Positions 8,921 through 10,430 of a stretch of 10,430 nt of DNA are shown in pieces; positions within the stretch are counted from its first letter, which is position 1; every line of letters starts with the position of its first letter. The stretch is taken from assembly GCA_005883865.1 (NCBI GenBank), contig VBAO01000097.1:1-10430 (forward strand). The letters run 5' to 3'. The notes below the pieces were generated by a model. The model worked only from the letters and a program-made list of their open reading frames with translations, was not told the origin of the DNA and did no database searches. The stretch is from Candidatus Segetimicrobium genomatis (lineage in GTDB: Bacteria; Sysuimicrobiota; Sysuimicrobiia; Sysuimicrobiales; Segetimicrobiaceae). The position numbers and the translations under genes are program-made.

Positions 8921-9289
8921 TCAGGCGAGCGTCCCGAGGCGCTTGCGGTACTCGTCCTCGCCGATCTCGCCCCGGGCGTACCGCTCACGCAGGAGCTGGG
9001 TGGCGTTGTCCGGCCGCTGCCACAGGGTGCCTGCGCCCAGGGCGCGCCAGACCAGAGCCACGAGGCCGATCAACAGCAGGGCTCGGAGCAACAGGAAGAC
9101 GCCTCCCACGACCCACATTCCGGGGCCGAGCGGGTGGGGCCCGAACGGGGAGGGGCCGAACGGGTGCGACCCGAACCCGCCGAACCCCTGGGCCAGCGCC
9201 GGCACCGCCAGGGCGGCCACCGCGGGAAGCGCCAGGCCGGCCGCCGCGGCCCCCTGCAGAATTGCCGCGCGAACGGATCTGCTTCGCAT
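8921..9289 (-). CDS. SHOCT-domain membrane protein, first gene of the efflux/two-component operon
   Basis: Small protein of 122 residues. An N-terminal signal-like segment (residues 8-34, ending PALAQG) is followed by a Gly/Phe/Pro stretch that contains three pentapeptide repeats HPFGP, SPFGP, HPLGP (42-56). A membrane helix follows at about 58-84 (VVGGVFLLLRALLLIGLVALV). The C-terminal SHOCT motif (97-121) reads TQLLRERYARGEIGEDEYRK, the usual short helical hairpin of that family. The predicted topology is repeats outside and SHOCT in the cytoplasm. The ATG at 9289 has GGAGG eight bases before it; an ATG 15 bases upstream overlaps that ribosome site and is less likely. SHOCT membrane proteins of this shape are common beside metal- and envelope-stress genes, but the biochemical role is not known. 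Its place ahead of the regulator and kinase suggests an accessory sensor or quality-control factor (inference). Confidence 0.9.
   Translation of the reverse strand: MRSRSVRAAILQGAAAAGLALPAVAALAVPALAQGFGGFGSHPFGPSPFGPHPLGPGMWVVGGVFLLLRALLLIGLVALVWRALGAGTLWQRPDNATQLLRERYARGEIGEDEYRKRLGTLA
9122..9166 (-). repeat. 15-bp coding repeats for the HPFGP pentapeptides
   Basis: Three tandem 15-bp units within the SHOCT gene encode HPFGP, SPFGP and HPLGP. The DNA units are similar (core GGGCCGAACGGG on the plus strand), so the array probably grew by slippage or unequal exchange and may vary in copy number between strains. Confidence 0.6.
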
Positions 9290-9340
9290 CACCGTTACCT
9301 CCATAGAGAGTAACATCCTCGCGGGCCTCAGTATGCGCCC

Positions 9341-9357
9341 CAAGTTCGAAGAAGTTG
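9341..9357. repeat. Imperfect palindrome beside the operator repeats
   Basis: Arms CAAGTTC and GAAGTTG (reverse complement CAACTTC) pair at six of seven positions around a GAA centre. It overlaps the last bases of the repeat array and lies just upstream of the possible -10 for the minus-strand operon. It could be a site for a second, dimeric regulator or chance; the evidence is symmetry and position only. Confidence 0.3.
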
Positions 9358-9386
9358 TGAATGCGTCGTGAAAATGTGGTGAAATG
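9354..9386 (-). promoter_or_regulatory. Three phased 11-bp direct repeats, candidate response-regulator operator
   Basis: Read on the minus strand, three consecutive 11-mers are CATTTCACCAC, ATTTTCACGAC and GCATTCACAAC. They share TTCACNAC at identical positions, repeated every 11 bases without gaps. OmpR/PhoB-family regulators are known to bind tandem head-to-tail half-sites at about 10-11 bp spacing. The array lies 65-97 bases upstream of the first codon of the cluster that encodes such a regulator. Next to it at 9343-9353 a weaker 11-mer (TTCTTCGAACT) may be a degenerate fourth unit. That it binds the regulator encoded here is inference. Confidence 0.6.
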
Positions 9387-9460
9387 CCTAACCCCGATCC
9401 CCCCGGCGGGGCTCCGTCTGGCCAGCGCGGCGAATGGGCATGGAATAAGTAAGCCGGACC

Positions 9461-10430
9461 GTGCCGGCAAAGTCGGCTAGAGACGCCCGGATCCTCATCG
9501 TCGATGACCAGGAGGCCAACGTCCGCCTCCTCGAGGGGATCCTGCGGCGGGCGGCTGGCTTTTCCGACCTTCGAGGCACGACCGATTCCCGCGAGGCAGT
9601 GACTCTGTACAGCGAGTTCCAGCCCGATCTGATCCTGTTGGACCTGCATATGCCCCATCTGGACGGGTTCAGGGTGATGGAAGAACTCAAACTCCTGATC
9701 CCGCCGGAATCCTACGTCCCCATCCTGGTGCTCACGGCGGACATCACCCCCGAAGCGAAGCAGCGAGCCCTGGCCGGGGGGGCGAAGGACTTTCTGACCA
9801 AGCCCTTCGATCCGACCGAGGTCCGCCTGCGCATCGAGAACCTGCTCGAGACCCGATTCCTCTACCTCGATATGGAGCAACGGGTGCGGGCACGGACGCA
9901 GGAACTGGAAGACGCCCACGTCGAAGTCCTCGAGCGCCTGGCGCTGGCCGCCGAATATCGGGACGACGACACCGGCGAGCACACGAAGCGCGTGGGCCGG
10001 ATCTCATCGCTCCTCGCCCGGGCGCACGGGCTGCCCCCGGCGGAGGTTGTGGTGATCCGGCGGGCCGCTCCTCTCCACGATGTGGGCAAGATCGGCATCC
10101 CCGACAGCATCCTGCTCAAGCCGGGCCGGCTGACCCCTGAGGAGTTCGAGTTCATGAAGACCCACACGACGATCGGGGCCAAGATCCTGTCCGGCGGACG
10201 ATTCCCGCTCCTCCAGGTGGCCCAAGGAATCGCCCTCACGCACCACGAGCGGTGGGATGGCGCCGGCTATCCCCAGGGGCTTCGCGCCGAGTCGATCCCG
10301 CTCCCAGGCCGCATCGTCGCCGTCGCGGATGCCTTCGACGCGATGACCAGCGCGCGGCCCTACAAGGCCGCGTGGCCGGTGGCCAAAGCGGTGGCCGAAC
10401 TCGAGCGGTGCGCGGGAACACAGTTTGATC
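9461..10430 (+). CDS. Response regulator with HD-GYP phosphodiesterase domain (3' partial)
   Basis: Receiver domain fused to HD-GYP, which in this family hydrolyses cyclic di-GMP. The gene runs off the right edge after 323 residues with no stop. The receiver (residues 9-130) has Asp15/Asp16, the phospho-acceptor Asp61 in LILLDLHMP, Thr92 and Lys114 in LTKPFDP. A helical linker (about 132-165) leads into the HD-GYP domain. There GEHTKRVGR (His174), the HD pair LHDVGKIGIPD (His206/Asp207), THTTIG (His235), HHERWDGAGYP (261-271, the GYP element) and VADAFDAMTSARPY (Asp290) are all present, so the active site looks intact. The only in-frame start after the upstream stop (TAA at 9446) is GTG at 9461; the ribosome site is weak (AAG-rich). 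No kinase is adjacent. It is transcribed divergently from the efflux operon. Confidence 0.93.
   Translation, partial: MPAKSARDARILIVDDQEANVRLLEGILRRAAGFSDLRGTTDSREAVTLYSEFQPDLILLDLHMPHLDGFRVMEELKLLIPPESYVPILVLTADITPEAKQRALAGGAKDFLTKPFDPTEVRLRIENLLETRFLYLDMEQRVRARTQELEDAHVEVLERLALAAEYRDDDTGEHTKRVGRISSLLARAHGLPPAEVVVIRRAAPLHDVGKIGIPDSILLKPGRLTPEEFEFMKTHTTIGAKILSGGRFPLLQVAQGIALTHHERWDGAGYPQGLRAESIPLPGRIVAVADAFDAMTSARPYKAAWPVAKAVAELERCAGTQFD

Larger units (their letters stand above)
9290..9460. promoter_or_regulatory. Divergent control region between SHOCT operon and HD-GYP gene
   Basis: 171 non-coding bases, the largest gap in the window and the only place a promoter for the whole minus-strand cluster is expected. 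It is visibly richer in A/T between 9335 and 9390 than the genes around it. It holds the 11-bp repeat array and an imperfect palindrome (listed separately). A possible -10 for the minus strand is CATACT (9330-9335), about 40 bases before the SHOCT start codon; I see no convincing -35 at normal spacing, which would fit an activator-dependent promoter. For the plus-strand gene I see no clear promoter; GAATAAG near 9443-9449 is a weak candidate only. Confidence 0.65.

Noticed and set aside
9397..9412. CCCC-CGGC-GGGG mini-hairpin ahead of the HD-GYP gene, as an attenuator or operator.
   Set aside because: A four-pair stem of C and G is trivial in this composition, with no supporting sequence around it.

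Overview
The window is a compact, very GC-rich bacterial segment with almost no non-coding DNA. Genes touch or overlap by 1 to 8 bases. It contains a TolC-type outer-membrane channel and a periplasmic adaptor, so the host should be a diderm. The CUT1 sugar permeases, MacA/MacB/TolC set and HD-GYP regulator would fit several uncultivated high-GC diderm lineages. No marker gene is present, so I do not name a phylum.

Layout. (1) 1-1617, plus strand: the end of a sugar ABC importer operon, with a 5'-truncated UgpA/MalF-like permease followed by a complete UgpE/MalG-like permease (1-base overlap). (2) 1636-9289, minus strand: one long unidirectional cluster. In order of transcription it holds a small SHOCT-domain membrane protein, an OmpR-family response regulator, a HAMP/HisKA sensor kinase, a TolC-family outer-membrane protein, a MacA-like adaptor, a MacB-type ATPase, a MacB-type permease that is broken by a frameshift/deletion, and after 66 bases a small secreted protein with a CsgG/TolB-N-like fold signature. 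(3) 9290-9460: a 171-base divergent control region. (4) 9461 to the window end, plus strand: a receiver/HD-GYP response regulator, cut off by the window edge.

How it works together (inference). The cluster looks like a self-contained envelope-stress or export module. The kinase and regulator sense an envelope signal and drive a tripartite MacAB-TolC-like pump encoded in the same transcript. Three perfectly phased 11-bp repeats (TTCACNAC on the minus strand) sit just upstream of the first gene. This is the architecture of OmpR/PhoB-family binding sites, so autoregulation of the whole operon is a specific prediction. The main oddity is the permease gene: its N- and C-terminal halves lie in different frames, and about 20-25 conserved codons are missing at the junction. 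Either the pump is inactivated in this strain or the assembly is wrong at that point.
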